The translations under genes and the position numbers were made by a program. DNA of 64,000 bases from JANPBY01 sp963805505 (GTDB lineage Bacteria > Actinomycetota > Actinomycetes > DATJPE01): contig CAWDUP010000006.1 in the NCBI GenBank assembly GCA_963805505.1, positions 62,001 to 126,000 on the forward strand, written 5' to 3'. The notes below the pieces were generated by a model. That model worked only from the letters and a program-made list of their open reading frames with translations. It was not told the origin of the DNA and searched no databases. Position 1 is the stretch's first letter, and every line of letters begins with the position of its first letter. Positions 55,849-63,437 of the stretch are shown here, piece after piece.

Positions 55849-56555
55849 TCCACATGCACGGAGCCGGCCGAGCTGCGCGCCTCGATCGAGCGGGTGGAAG
55901 CCTGGTCGGTCTTCACCCCGACCTGGGTTGAGCCGGCTGAGCTTCGAGCGTCGACTCGATAGGTCTCGGTGCCGTCGGGAACGAGGACGTCCACCCGGCC
56001 TGCCGAGCTGGTAGCCACCACTGTCTGCGGGGCGAGCGAGAACGTCAGCCGTACGGCCCCGGCCGAGCTCTTCGCCGTCACGCTGGGGGAACGCAGCGAG
56101 CTGGCCCGTACCTCCCCTGCGTCGGAGGTCGCCGTGATCGAGCCCGCCAGCCCGCGCAGGTCCACCCGCCCGGCACTTGCATGCACGGCCAAGGTCGTGC
56201 TCGCGGGCACCAGGAGCGTGACGGCTGCCGAGTTGCCGACACCGAGGGACAGCCCCGGACAGTCAACGCGCACCTCGCGACTGTCACCCACTTGCTGGGA
56301 GGTCACGGTGGGTTTGCTGAACGACCACCAGACATGGGTCTTCAGGACGATCTCCTGAGCGTCGGCCGCCTGCACCGTCACGTCACCGCACTCCGAAGAC
56401 ACATTCACCGCGCTGGCAGCGGCGTAGGTGACAGAGGAATCCTCGCTGCGAAGCCAGAACAGCGAAACCACGCTCGACGTCCCCCCGGCAATCATGACGA
56501 GGGCAAGCACCAGCCCGAGAGCGGTGAGGATGCGACCGGCGCTGCGACTCATCAT
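55836..56555 (-). CDS. DUF4097 family beta-strand repeat protein
   Basis: A 239-residue envelope protein. After a signal-like N-terminus (LTALGLVLALVMIAGGTSSVV), it consists of repeated beta strands in which SSAGxV recurs (residues 125-230), typical of DUF4097/DUF2807. Such proteins are often encoded with two-component systems that sense envelope stress. ATGA overlap with the response regulator gene shows co-translation. Confidence 0.84.
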   Translation of the reverse strand: MMSRSAGRILTALGLVLALVMIAGGTSSVVSLFWLRSEDSSVTYAAASAVNVSSECGDVTVQAADAQEIVLKTHVWWSFSKPTVTSQQVGDSREVRVDCPGLSLGVGNSAAVTLLVPASTTLAVHASAGRVDLRGLAGSITATSDAGEVRASSLRSPSVTAKSSAGAVRLTFSLAPQTVVATSSAGRVDVLVPDGTETYRVDARSSAGSTQVGVKTDQASTRSIEARSSAGSVHVDYLS

Positions 56556-57202
56556 GCTGCACCCTCAAGGAAGCGCAGGACGGCCAGCACCCGACGATGG
56601 TCGGTCGTCGCCGGAAGCAGCCCGAGCTTGCCGAAGATGCTGCTCACATGCTTCTCCACCGCGCCCTCGGAGAGCACCAGCGACTGGCAGATCGCTGCGT
56701 TGGACATCCCTTGGGCCATCAGGCCGAGGACCTCTCGCTCGCGTGGCGTGAGCGACCCGAGCGGATCGCGGCGGCGCGCGCGGGACAGCAGCTGAAGCAC
56801 CACCTCCGGATCCAGGACCGTCGCCCCCTCACCGACCCGCCGTACGTCATCGAGGAAGCTCGCCACGTCGGCGACCCTGTCCTTGAGCAGGTAACCCACC
56901 CCGCTGGTCTCCCCGGCCAGCAGCTCCGAGGCGTAGCGCTCCTCGACGTACTGCGACAACACAAGAATCGCCACAGCCGGCCAGGACGCCCGGATGACCA
57001 GAGCAGCCTTGAGCCCCTCGTCGGTGTGGGTCGGCGGCATCCGCACATCGGTGATGACCAGGTCTGGCCGTTCGCTCTCAACCACCCGCAGCAGCTCCTG
57101 CGCGTCGGACACGGCGGCTGCGATCTCGTGGCCGTCGTCGACCAGCAGCCGGACCAGGCCCTCGCGCAGCAAAGCGAAGTCCTCGGCGATCACGACGCGC
57201 AT
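56552..57202 (-). CDS. NarL/LuxR family response regulator
   Basis: A 216-residue response regulator. The phospho-acceptor is Asp52 in LVITDVRMPP, with acidic Glu7-Asp8 and the conserved Lys in LLKDRV. A LuxR-type helix-turn-helix (LTPREREVLGLMAQGMSNAAI) is at the C-terminus. It overlaps the sensor kinase by 13 bases and the DUF4097 gene by four, so the three form one operon. Confidence 0.94.
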   Translation of the reverse strand: MRVVIAEDFALLREGLVRLLVDDGHEIAAAVSDAQELLRVVESERPDLVITDVRMPPTHTDEGLKAALVIRASWPAVAILVLSQYVEERYASELLAGETSGVGYLLKDRVADVASFLDDVRRVGEGATVLDPEVVLQLLSRARRRDPLGSLTPREREVLGLMAQGMSNAAICQSLVLSEGAVEKHVSSIFGKLGLLPATTDHRRVLAVLRFLEGAA

Positions 57203-58458
57203 GGCAGCTCCACGGTGATGACGGTCCCGCCTCCTGGCGGGCTGTCGACAGTCAGGGTCCCGTCCACGGCCGCGACTCGGTCCCGTAGCCCGGCCAATCC
57301 GCTTCCGGGAACCGGCACAGCCCCACCGACTCCGTCGTCGGAGATCCGCACGACGAGGCGATCACCCTTCGCCTCCACGATGACCGAGGCGGACTCCGCA
57401 TGCGCATGACGCGCGACGTTGGTCAGCGACTCCGCGACGACGAAGTAGGCGACTGCCTCGATGGTGGCCGGTAGCCGTCGGTCTGCCAGCTCGCGAGCCA
57501 CATCGACGGTGACCGGTACTGGTGAGCGTGCGGCGAGTGCCGAGAGCGCCGGGTCGAGCCCGCGCTCGGCGAGCACCGCGGGGTGGACCCCCCGAATCAC
57601 GTTGCGCAGCTCGGTGATCGCCCGCTTGGCTTCTTCGTGCGCCTCGCCGATCAGCGCACTGGCCGCTTGGGGGTCAGTGTCGAGCTTGCGCTGTGCGAGA
57701 CCAAGATTCATGGCCAACGAGACGAGTTGGGGCTGTACCCCGTCGTGCAGGTCGCGCTCGATCCGGCGACGTTCCGCATCAGCGGCATCCACGACTGCCG
57801 CACGCGTTGAGCGCAGAGTCGTCACCTCGCTCCGGAGCGCGTCGGACTCGCGCTGGCCGAGCAGCGCGCGAGCCATCGCGACGTCGGCACGTGCGGTCAG
57901 CCCGGCTACCCACGAGGCGACGAACAGCAACAGCACCCCAGCAGCACCGAAGAGCACGCGACCTAGGAGCTCGCGTGCGTCGTACGTGGTCCCCAGCACC
58001 CGCCACTGGACCGCGGGGCCGTCGGGGATGGCCGAGGCATACAGCGGGAACCCCAGCACCGCCAACGCGAGAGACCAGAACCCCGTGACAAGCGTGAACC
58101 ACAGGGGCCCAAGAAGCAGCATGAGCAGGCCATGCAGCAGCTCGAGCCACCGGCCCGGATCGCGCAGCACGCCGACCAGCGACCGCCAGAACCCGGTGCC
58201 CTTGGGCACCGAGGGTGGACGGCCGGGGACCTCGGCGAGCAGAACTCCTGACAGCTTGGCGCGAAACCCCCACCCCAGCCAGCGCGCCACCAGGAGCGTC
58301 GCCAAGATCACCAGGACACCGACGCCGAGGACCAGCAGCCCGATCCCGAGCGCCAACCCCGTGATCAGCACCGTCCCGGCGATGACGCCGTAGACCAGGT
58401 CGAGGGCGGCATTGGCCGTGGCTCGCCAGGTCCTCGGCGACCAGGGCACGTACGTCAT
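57190..58458 (-). CDS. Two-component sensor histidine kinase (HisKA_3 type)
   Basis: A 422-residue kinase. An N-terminal membrane part with four hydrophobic spans (LVYGVIAGTVLITGLALGIG and others) is of the putative-sensor type. The dimerisation helix has ERDLHDGVQPQLV with the phospho-His. The ATPase domain has SDDGVGGAVPV. It would phosphorylate the overlapping response regulator in response to a membrane signal. Start ATG 58458 follows TAGGTT by seven bases (leaderless). Confidence 0.92.
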   Translation of the reverse strand: MTYVPWSPRTWRATANAALDLVYGVIAGTVLITGLALGIGLLVLGVGVLVILATLLVARWLGWGFRAKLSGVLLAEVPGRPPSVPKGTGFWRSLVGVLRDPGRWLELLHGLLMLLLGPLWFTLVTGFWSLALAVLGFPLYASAIPDGPAVQWRVLGTTYDARELLGRVLFGAAGVLLLFVASWVAGLTARADVAMARALLGQRESDALRSEVTTLRSTRAAVVDAADAERRRIERDLHDGVQPQLVSLAMNLGLAQRKLDTDPQAASALIGEAHEEAKRAITELRNVIRGVHPAVLAERGLDPALSALAARSPVPVTVDVARELADRRLPATIEAVAYFVVAESLTNVARHAHAESASVIVEAKGDRLVVRISDDGVGGAVPVPGSGLAGLRDRVAAVDGTLTVDSPPGGGTVITVELPCAS

Positions 58459-58465
58459 GGCGGCA

Positions 58466-58471
58466 AACCTA
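58466..58471 (-). promoter_or_regulatory. -10 element of a leaderless promoter (sensor kinase operon)
   Basis: On the minus strand TAGGTT ends seven bases before the ATG at 58458. No ribosome site. Confidence 0.45.
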
Positions 58472-58624
58472 CGGACACCGCGGACGGTCCGTGAGCCGGC
58501 TGGCCGGTCATCGAGGGTGGGGCTAACCCCCGCTCGAAGTCGGGTGGTCGCCCCGCAGTCACGAGCGGCGCGCTCCGACAGCCTCGACATCGACCGATTC
58601 GTCTTGTTCTCCGAAAGGCTCAAC

Positions 58625-60889
58625 ATGAAGCGCAACGGCGCAGTCCTGGGCTTGGCCCGCTGGTCCGCAGAGCACCCGTGGCGGGCGATGGCCGGCTGGA
58701 TGGCCCTCGTCGTGACCTGCCTCGCGCTCGGGGCCACCATGGGCACCCGCACCCTGACCGATGCCGAGAGCGGTTCTGGGGAGTCCGGCCGTGTGGACCG
58801 GGTGGTCGAGAACGCCCGCTTCCCCGCCCCGGTCATCGAGGACGTGCTGATCTCGACGGCGGACGGCACACCGTTGCCTGCCAAGCGCGTGGACTCCACC
58901 GTTCGCGAGCTGACTCGGGCCTACCGCGCCCTCCCGGCGGTGGAGGACGTCGGCCAGCCGACCGCGGCCCAGAGCGGAGCTGCGGTGCTGGTGCCGGTGA
59001 CCTTGGCGGACGGTGGAAACGTCGGCTATGCCGCCGTCAGCTACGCCGCTGACGAAGTCGGAGCCATGCAGGCGGCCACGGCGAACGTGCAGGCAGCCCA
59101 CCCGGATCTGTTGATCGAACAGGTGGGCGATGCCTCGCTGGAGGCCTCGTTGGGACGGCAGCTCGGTGCCGACTTCCGGCGGGCTGAGGTGCTCAGCATC
59201 CCCGTGACCCTGGCCATCCTCATCGTCGCCTTCGGGGCACTGATCGCCGCCGGAGTCCCCGTGCTCCTCGCCCTCACCGCCGTCGCCGGGGCCATCGGTC
59301 TGTCGGGCGTCGTCTCCCACCTCCTCCCGGTCACCGACGTGCTCAGCAGCGTGGTCCTGCTCATCGGGATGGCGGTGGGCGTGGACTACTCGCTGTTCTA
59401 CGTCCGGCGGGCTCGTGAGGAGCGCGCGAAGGGCCGCTCGACCCTCGACAGCGTCGAGATCGCTGCGGCCACCTCAGGGCGGGCGGTCGTGATCTCCGGC
59501 GCGGCCGTGATGATCGCCATGAGCGGGATGTTCTTGTCCGGCAACGCTGTGTTCACCTCGATGGCCGTGGGCACGATCCTCGTCGTCGCGATGGCCGTCG
59601 TTGGATCGCTCACCGTCTTGCCGGCGATCCTTGCCAAGCTCGGAGATCGGATCGACCGCCCGCGCGTCCCGTTCCTGCACCGTTGGCGTCGGCCCCAGGC
59701 CGGCAGCGGCCGGTTCTGGCCGGCCCTGATGCGCGTCGTCCTGGCCAGGCCGGCGGTTTCCCTCGCCATCGGGAGTGTCGCCCTCGTCGCTCTGGCAGTG
59801 CCTGCCGTCGGGATGAGCCTGCGGGAGAGCGGACCGGACGACCTGCCCAGGACGATCGCTGAGCTGCGCACGTACGACCGCGTCGTCGCGGCCTTTCCCC
59901 AGGAAGGCAGCACGCAGACGGTTGTCGTGTGGGCCGACCAGAGCCTCGATCAGTCACGGCTGAGGGCGGAAACCGGCAAGCTGGTCAGGACGGCCACCGA
60001 GACCGGGTTGTTCGTGGACACGAACCCGGAGCTTGAGTTCTCCCCCGACGGCACGGTCGCTCGCTTCGACCTCGCCATGCCGTACGGCGCCAGCGACCCG
60101 CGCGCCGGTGAGGCCCTGACCGAGCTGCGCGGCAGCCTCCTGCCGGCTCTGCTCGCCGACTCGTCCGCAGACGAGGCGGGTGTCACGGGCATGATCGCCA
60201 ACGACGCCGACTTCACCTCCCAGATGTCGTCGAGGCTGCCTCTCGTCATCGGTTTCGTGCTGGCCCTGACGGTCGTGGTCCTGCTGCTCGCGTTCCGGTC
60301 TCCCGTCATCGCCGCCACCGCCGTCGTCCTCAACCTGCTGTCCGTGGCAGCTTCCTATGGACTGCTGGTGCTGGTGTTTCAGCACACGTGGGCGGAGTCG
60401 CTGCTCGGATTCCACTCCAACGGCGCGATCATCTCGTGGCTGCCGCTGTTCTTGTTCGTGGTGCTGTTCGGCTTGTCCATGGACTACCACGTCTTCGTCG
60501 TGAGCCGGATCCGCGAAGCCGTCGAGCGCGGGCTTGACACCAAGGCAGCGGTGACGGAGGGGATCACCAGCTCGGCGGGCGTGGTCACCAGCGCCGCCAT
60601 CGTGATGGTCGGGGTGTTCTCGATCTTTGCCACGCTGTCGCTGCTGGCCTTCAAGCAGATGGGGATCGGGCTGGCGGCCGCCGTGCTCATCGACGCCACC
60701 GTGGTTCGCGGGCTGCTGCTCCCGTCGGTCATGGCGCTGCTCGGTCGGTGGAACTGGTGGGTCCCGGCCGCTTGGGCGCCGCGGGAGGCGACCGGCAACG
60801 CCGAAGTCGGCCGACCCGTCGTGGCCGCCGGCCCGGCGCTCGACGCGGTGAACGAAGAGCCGGCAGAACTCGTCGGCCGAGGTGCTTGA
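58625..60889 (+). CDS. MMPL family transporter (RND superfamily)
   Basis: A 754-residue exporter with the RND 1+5+1+5 layout. Hydrophobic spans start at residue 23, group at 190-360 and again at 525-680. Motifs GMAVGVDYSLFYVRRAREE and LFGLSMDYHVFVVSRIREA hold the paired Asp-Tyr residues of proton relay in TM4 and TM10. Substrates of MMPL proteins include lipids and drugs. It faces the sensor kinase operon across 166 bases and may be its target. GAAAGG precedes the ATG. Confidence 0.93.
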   Translation: MKRNGAVLGLARWSAEHPWRAMAGWMALVVTCLALGATMGTRTLTDAESGSGESGRVDRVVENARFPAPVIEDVLISTADGTPLPAKRVDSTVRELTRAYRALPAVEDVGQPTAAQSGAAVLVPVTLADGGNVGYAAVSYAADEVGAMQAATANVQAAHPDLLIEQVGDASLEASLGRQLGADFRRAEVLSIPVTLAILIVAFGALIAAGVPVLLALTAVAGAIGLSGVVSHLLPVTDVLSSVVLLIGMAVGVDYSLFYVRRAREERAKGRSTLDSVEIAAATSGRAVVISGAAVMIAMSGMFLSGNAVFTSMAVGTILVVAMAVVGSLTVLPAILAKLGDRIDRPRVPFLHRWRRPQAGSGRFWPALMRVVLARPAVSLAIGSVALVALAVPAVGMSLRESGPDDLPRTIAELRTYDRVVAAFPQEGSTQTVVVWADQSLDQSRLRAETGKLVRTATETGLFVDTNPELEFSPDGTVARFDLAMPYGASDPRAGEALTELRGSLLPALLADSSADEAGVTGMIANDADFTSQMSSRLPLVIGFVLALTVVVLLLAFRSPVIAATAVVLNLLSVAASYGLLVLVFQHTWAESLLGFHSNGAIISWLPLFLFVVLFGLSMDYHVFVVSRIREAVERGLDTKAAVTEGITSSAGVVTSAAIVMVGVFSIFATLSLLAFKQMGIGLAAAVLIDATVVRGLLLPSVMALLGRWNWWVPAAWAPREATGNAEVGRPVVAAGPALDAVNEEPAELVGRGA

Positions 60890-60917
60890 ACTTGGACCCG
60901 GGTCCAAGTTCTAGCCT
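60886..60917 (+). promoter_or_regulatory. MerR-type promoter with 20-base spacer and 24-base palindrome
   Basis: TTGAAC (60886-60891) and TAGCCT (60912-60917) are 20 bases apart, too long for direct use and typical of MerR-activated promoters. Between and over them lies a perfect 24-base palindrome, 60888-60911, centre CCCGGG. The ATG follows the -10 by six bases, so the message is leaderless. Confidence 0.75.
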
Positions 60918-60923
60918 GGGGGC

Positions 60924-61349
60924 ATGACGACCACCGAGCTCGCTCCTGCGGGCCTCACCGTGGCGGCTCTCGCCTCCGAGGTGGGGGTGGGCAGGGACAC
61001 GATTCGCTACTACGAGCGAGTCGGGCTCCTGCCCGCTCCCCCTCGGACCGCTGGCGATCACCGCCGCTACCCCTCCACGGCCGTGGATCGACTGCTGTTC
61101 ATCCAGGGCTGTCAGCGCCTCGGGCTCCGGCTTGACGACATCCGCGACCTGCTCGAGGTTCGTGACACCGGGCAGTGCGCTTGCGCACCGGCTGGAGACC
61201 TGCTGACCGCGCGACTGTCAGAGCTCGACGCCGAGGTCCATCGCCTGCAACTGCTGCGCCGCGACCTCACCAGCATGCTCGACAGCCTCGCCACGGATCA
61301 GTGCCCCGACCCAGCGCCGGGCACCTGGTGCTCCCCGGAAGGGAGGTGA
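60924..61349 (+). CDS. MerR family metal-responsive regulator
   Basis: A 141-residue MerR-type activator. The winged helix-turn-helix is at residues 12-75 (TVAALASEVGVGRDTIRYYERVGLL segment, opening the family pattern). Cys63, the pair Cys85-x-Cys87 and Cys127 with Cys136 could bind a metal or metalloid, as in ZntR/CueR-like sensors. It sits in front of an aquaglyceroporin and arsenate reductase, so arsenite or antimonite is a plausible effector. Such operons usually carry ArsR instead. It overlaps the promoter that it should control. Confidence 0.88.
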   Translation: MTTTELAPAGLTVAALASEVGVGRDTIRYYERVGLLPAPPRTAGDHRRYPSTAVDRLLFIQGCQRLGLRLDDIRDLLEVRDTGQCACAPAGDLLTARLSELDAEVHRLQLLRRDLTSMLDSLATDQCPDPAPGTWCSPEGR

Positions 61350-61353
61350 GGTC

Positions 61354-61425
61354 ATGGCGCTCGATCTGTTGACTTGCCAGTGCGAGGACGACTGTTGCTG
61401 CACGTCCAGCGACGGCTGCTGCTGA
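61354..61425 (+). CDS. Cysteine-rich 23-residue peptide, metallothionein-like
   Basis: A tiny gene too short for usual callers. It encodes 23 residues, of which seven are cysteine: positions 8, 10, 14, 15, 16, 22 and 23. The sequence is MALDLLTCQCEDDCCC followed by TSSDGCC. GGAGGTGA, part of the regulator stop, acts as a well-placed ribosome site. Its stop overlaps the start of the aquaglyceroporin gene as TGATG. The cysteine pattern suggests binding of soft metals or arsenite. I know of no named family; expression is unproven. Confidence 0.7.
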   Translation: MALDLLTCQCEDDCCCTSSDGCC

Positions 61426-62108
61426 TGGACCTGCCCCGCCGCTGCTTCGCGGAGTTCCTGGGGACCGGCCTGCTCGTCGCCATCGTCGTCGGCTCCGGCA
61501 TCGCCGCCCAACGACTGACCGACGACGGCGCCCTGCAGCTCCTGATCAACTCGCTTGCGACTGCGGCGGGGCTCGCCGTCCTCATCCTCGTCCTGGCACC
61601 GGTTTCGGGAGCGCACTTGAATCCGGCCGTGTCCCTCGCCGACTGGCAGCTGGCCGGGCAGCGCGGGCACGGCCTGTCGTTGCCGCACGTGGGGATCTAC
61701 AGCGCGGCCCAGGTCGCCGGAGGCATTGCGGGAGCCATCCTGGCGAACACCATGTTTTCCGAACCCACCGCCTGGTCCAGCACCGTGCGGACCGGCTGGG
61801 GGCTGCTCCTGTCCGAAGGCGTCGCCACCGCCGGACTGATCGTGGTGATCTTCGCCCTGGCCATGACCGGCCGTGCCCGCTTCAGCGCCATCGCGGTCGG
61901 AGCATGGATCGGAGCCGCCTACTGGTGGACCGCCTCCACCTCTTTCGCCAACCCAGCGGTCACGATCGGGCGCGGGTTCACCGACACCTTCGCCGGCATC
62001 GCCTGGTCATCGGTGCCCGCGTTCCTCGCCGCCCAGCTGGTTGGTGCCGCCGCCGGTGTGCTGCTGATCCGCGTCCTGTTCCCCTCCCCTGTCGAGAGCC
62101 AAGCATGA
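61425..62108 (+). CDS. Aquaglyceroporin (MIP family) of an arsenic-type operon
   Basis: A 227-residue MIP channel with six hydrophobic spans. Both NPA boxes are intact: HLNPAVS after span 2 and FANPAVTIGR after span 5. Channels of this type in ars operons (AqpS) let arsenite leave down its gradient. I use ATG 61425, which overlaps the peptide stop; earlier in-frame codons would run into the peptide gene. Its stop overlaps the arsC start (ATGA). Confidence 0.88.
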   Translation: MDLPRRCFAEFLGTGLLVAIVVGSGIAAQRLTDDGALQLLINSLATAAGLAVLILVLAPVSGAHLNPAVSLADWQLAGQRGHGLSLPHVGIYSAAQVAGGIAGAILANTMFSEPTAWSSTVRTGWGLLLSEGVATAGLIVVIFALAMTGRARFSAIAVGAWIGAAYWWTASTSFANPAVTIGRGFTDTFAGIAWSSVPAFLAAQLVGAAAGVLLIRVLFPSPVESQA

Positions 62109-62524
62109 AGCCCCGTGTCCTGTTCGCCTGCCGTGCCAATGCCGGCCGCTCCGTAGCCGCGCGACTCATCGCCCAGCGCTACGCCGAGGATCGCGTGGAC
62201 GTGTTCTCCGCGGGTTCCGAACCCGGACCTCACGTCCATCCGGAGGTCGCGGCAGTCCTCGCCGAGCGCGGGCTCGACGCGTCCGGCGAACAACCCAAGC
62301 CCTTCGATCCCGACGGTCGCTACGACGTCGTCATCACGATGGGCTGCGGCGATACGTGCCCGGTCTACCAGGGCGCGCGGTACGAGGACTGGCCGCTCGA
62401 CGACCCGAAGGACCAACCACTGCCGGTCGTGCGGGACATCGTCGACGACATCGACCAGCGGGTACGAAGGCTGCTCGCCGACCTCGTTTCCGACGGAGGC
62501 AATTCCCAAGCCCGGGTCAGATGA
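62105..62524 (+). CDS. arsC: Arsenate reductase, low-molecular-weight phosphatase type
   Basis: A 139-residue enzyme of the LMW-PTP fold. The P-loop Cys9-x5-Arg15-Ser (CRANAGRS) and the later Cys81 and Cys85 in MGCGDTCP form the reductive relay of thiol-coupled ArsC, and DWPLDDP supplies the acid. It converts arsenate to arsenite, which the neighbouring channel can release. Translation is coupled to the channel gene. It overlaps the end of the convergent DsrE-like gene by eight bases. Confidence 0.92.
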   Translation: MKPRVLFACRANAGRSVAARLIAQRYAEDRVDVFSAGSEPGPHVHPEVAAVLAERGLDASGEQPKPFDPDGRYDVVITMGCGDTCPVYQGARYEDWPLDDPKDQPLPVVRDIVDDIDQRVRRLLADLVSDGGNSQARVR

Positions 62525-63056
62525 AGATGATCTGGGCGCCTTCGGTCATCTCGATGAACTGTGCCGCGCTGATGATCGCCTCGACGTCCTCACGCAGATC
62601 GGTCTGCTCGAGGTGCATCATGTCCGCCGACATCCGGCAAGCCCACAGGTGGCCACCGGACGCGACGATCTGATCGAGGAAGTCGGGCACCTCGGGCACG
62701 CCGAGGTCGGCGATCTGCTTCTTCAGCATGTGCGTGGCGGCGCTCGTCATGCCGGGCAGCGGAGCCAGCGCCTGCGGCAGCCGTACATCCTTGATCGGCA
62801 AGTGCATCGCCGCGTTGCCCGCAGGGCTGAACTGGAGGTCGTTCATCCGCGACTTCGTGATCATGTCGAAGCCCCAGAAGGTGAAGAACAGGTGCACCTC
62901 CACGCCCTCGCCGAGTGCCGCGTTGCCCATGATCAGGCCGGGGTAGGCCATGTCGAGGTTGCCCTTGGAGCAGATGATCGCGAGCTTGCGGCCAGTGTCG
63001 TTGTCGTCTCCGAAGTCGGGGACGATCCCGGGCACGGTGTCAGTCGTTGTGGTCAT
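62517..63056 (-). CDS. DsrE/DsrF-like sulfur relay protein
   Basis: A 179-residue DsrE-family protein. The core KLAIICSKGNLDMAYPGLIMGNAALGEGVEVHLFFTFWGFD (described here by role: Rossmann-like start and helix) carries a Cys in the first strand, and a second Cys lies in HLWACRMSADMM. Family members pass persulfide sulfur between partners. Preceded by a DsrC-like gene, 14 bases upstream, and a flavoprotein: a sulfur-oxidation module. ATG 63056 has GGGAAGGG upstream. Confidence 0.88.
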   Translation of the reverse strand: MTTTTDTVPGIVPDFGDDNDTGRKLAIICSKGNLDMAYPGLIMGNAALGEGVEVHLFFTFWGFDMITKSRMNDLQFSPAGNAAMHLPIKDVRLPQALAPLPGMTSAATHMLKKQIADLGVPEVPDFLDQIVASGGHLWACRMSADMMHLEQTDLREDVEAIISAAQFIEMTEGAQIIFI

Positions 63057-63070
63057 GACGATCCCTTCCC

Positions 63071-63385
63071 TCACACACAGCCGTGCGGCTTGGGCAGCCC
63101 GGCGACGTAGGCCATCTTCTTGGCCGGCTTCTTGGGGAACAGCGCGAACTGCTCCTTGGCTGGAATACCCCCGACGGTCTGCACGCGTCGCGTCGTTGCC
63201 GTCTCCCCCTTCTCGGGGAAGTCCTTGCGCAGGAACCGCAAGCAGGCCCAGTGCGCGTCGGTCAGGTCGATGCCGATGTTGGCAGCGAGCACCTTGGCGA
63301 GGTCTTCGTCCCACTCGTCATAGACGGTCATGAATCCCTCGTCGTCGACGTGGATCTCGCGTCCGTCCATCGTGGTCACAGGCAT
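63071..63385 (-). CDS. DsrC/TusE family sulfur carrier
   Basis: A 104-residue protein of the DsrC/TusE/DsvC family. It has the conserved swinging C-terminus ending PKPHGCV, in which Cys103 is the penultimate residue that carries a persulfide or trisulfide. The second conserved Cys, eleven residues before the end in dissimilatory DsrC, is missing (the segment reads FPKKPAKKMAYV), so it is closer to a TusE-like relay protein. It lies in the sulfur module. Confidence 0.9.
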   Translation of the reverse strand: MPVTTMDGREIHVDDEGFMTVYDEWDEDLAKVLAANIGIDLTDAHWACLRFLRKDFPEKGETATTRRVQTVGGIPAKEQFALFPKKPAKKMAYVAGLPKPHGCV

Positions 63386-63437
63386 GTCGTGCTCCTTTCC
63401 TTGCGGCTGCGAGCGCCGGGAATCCGGCCGGCCGCCG

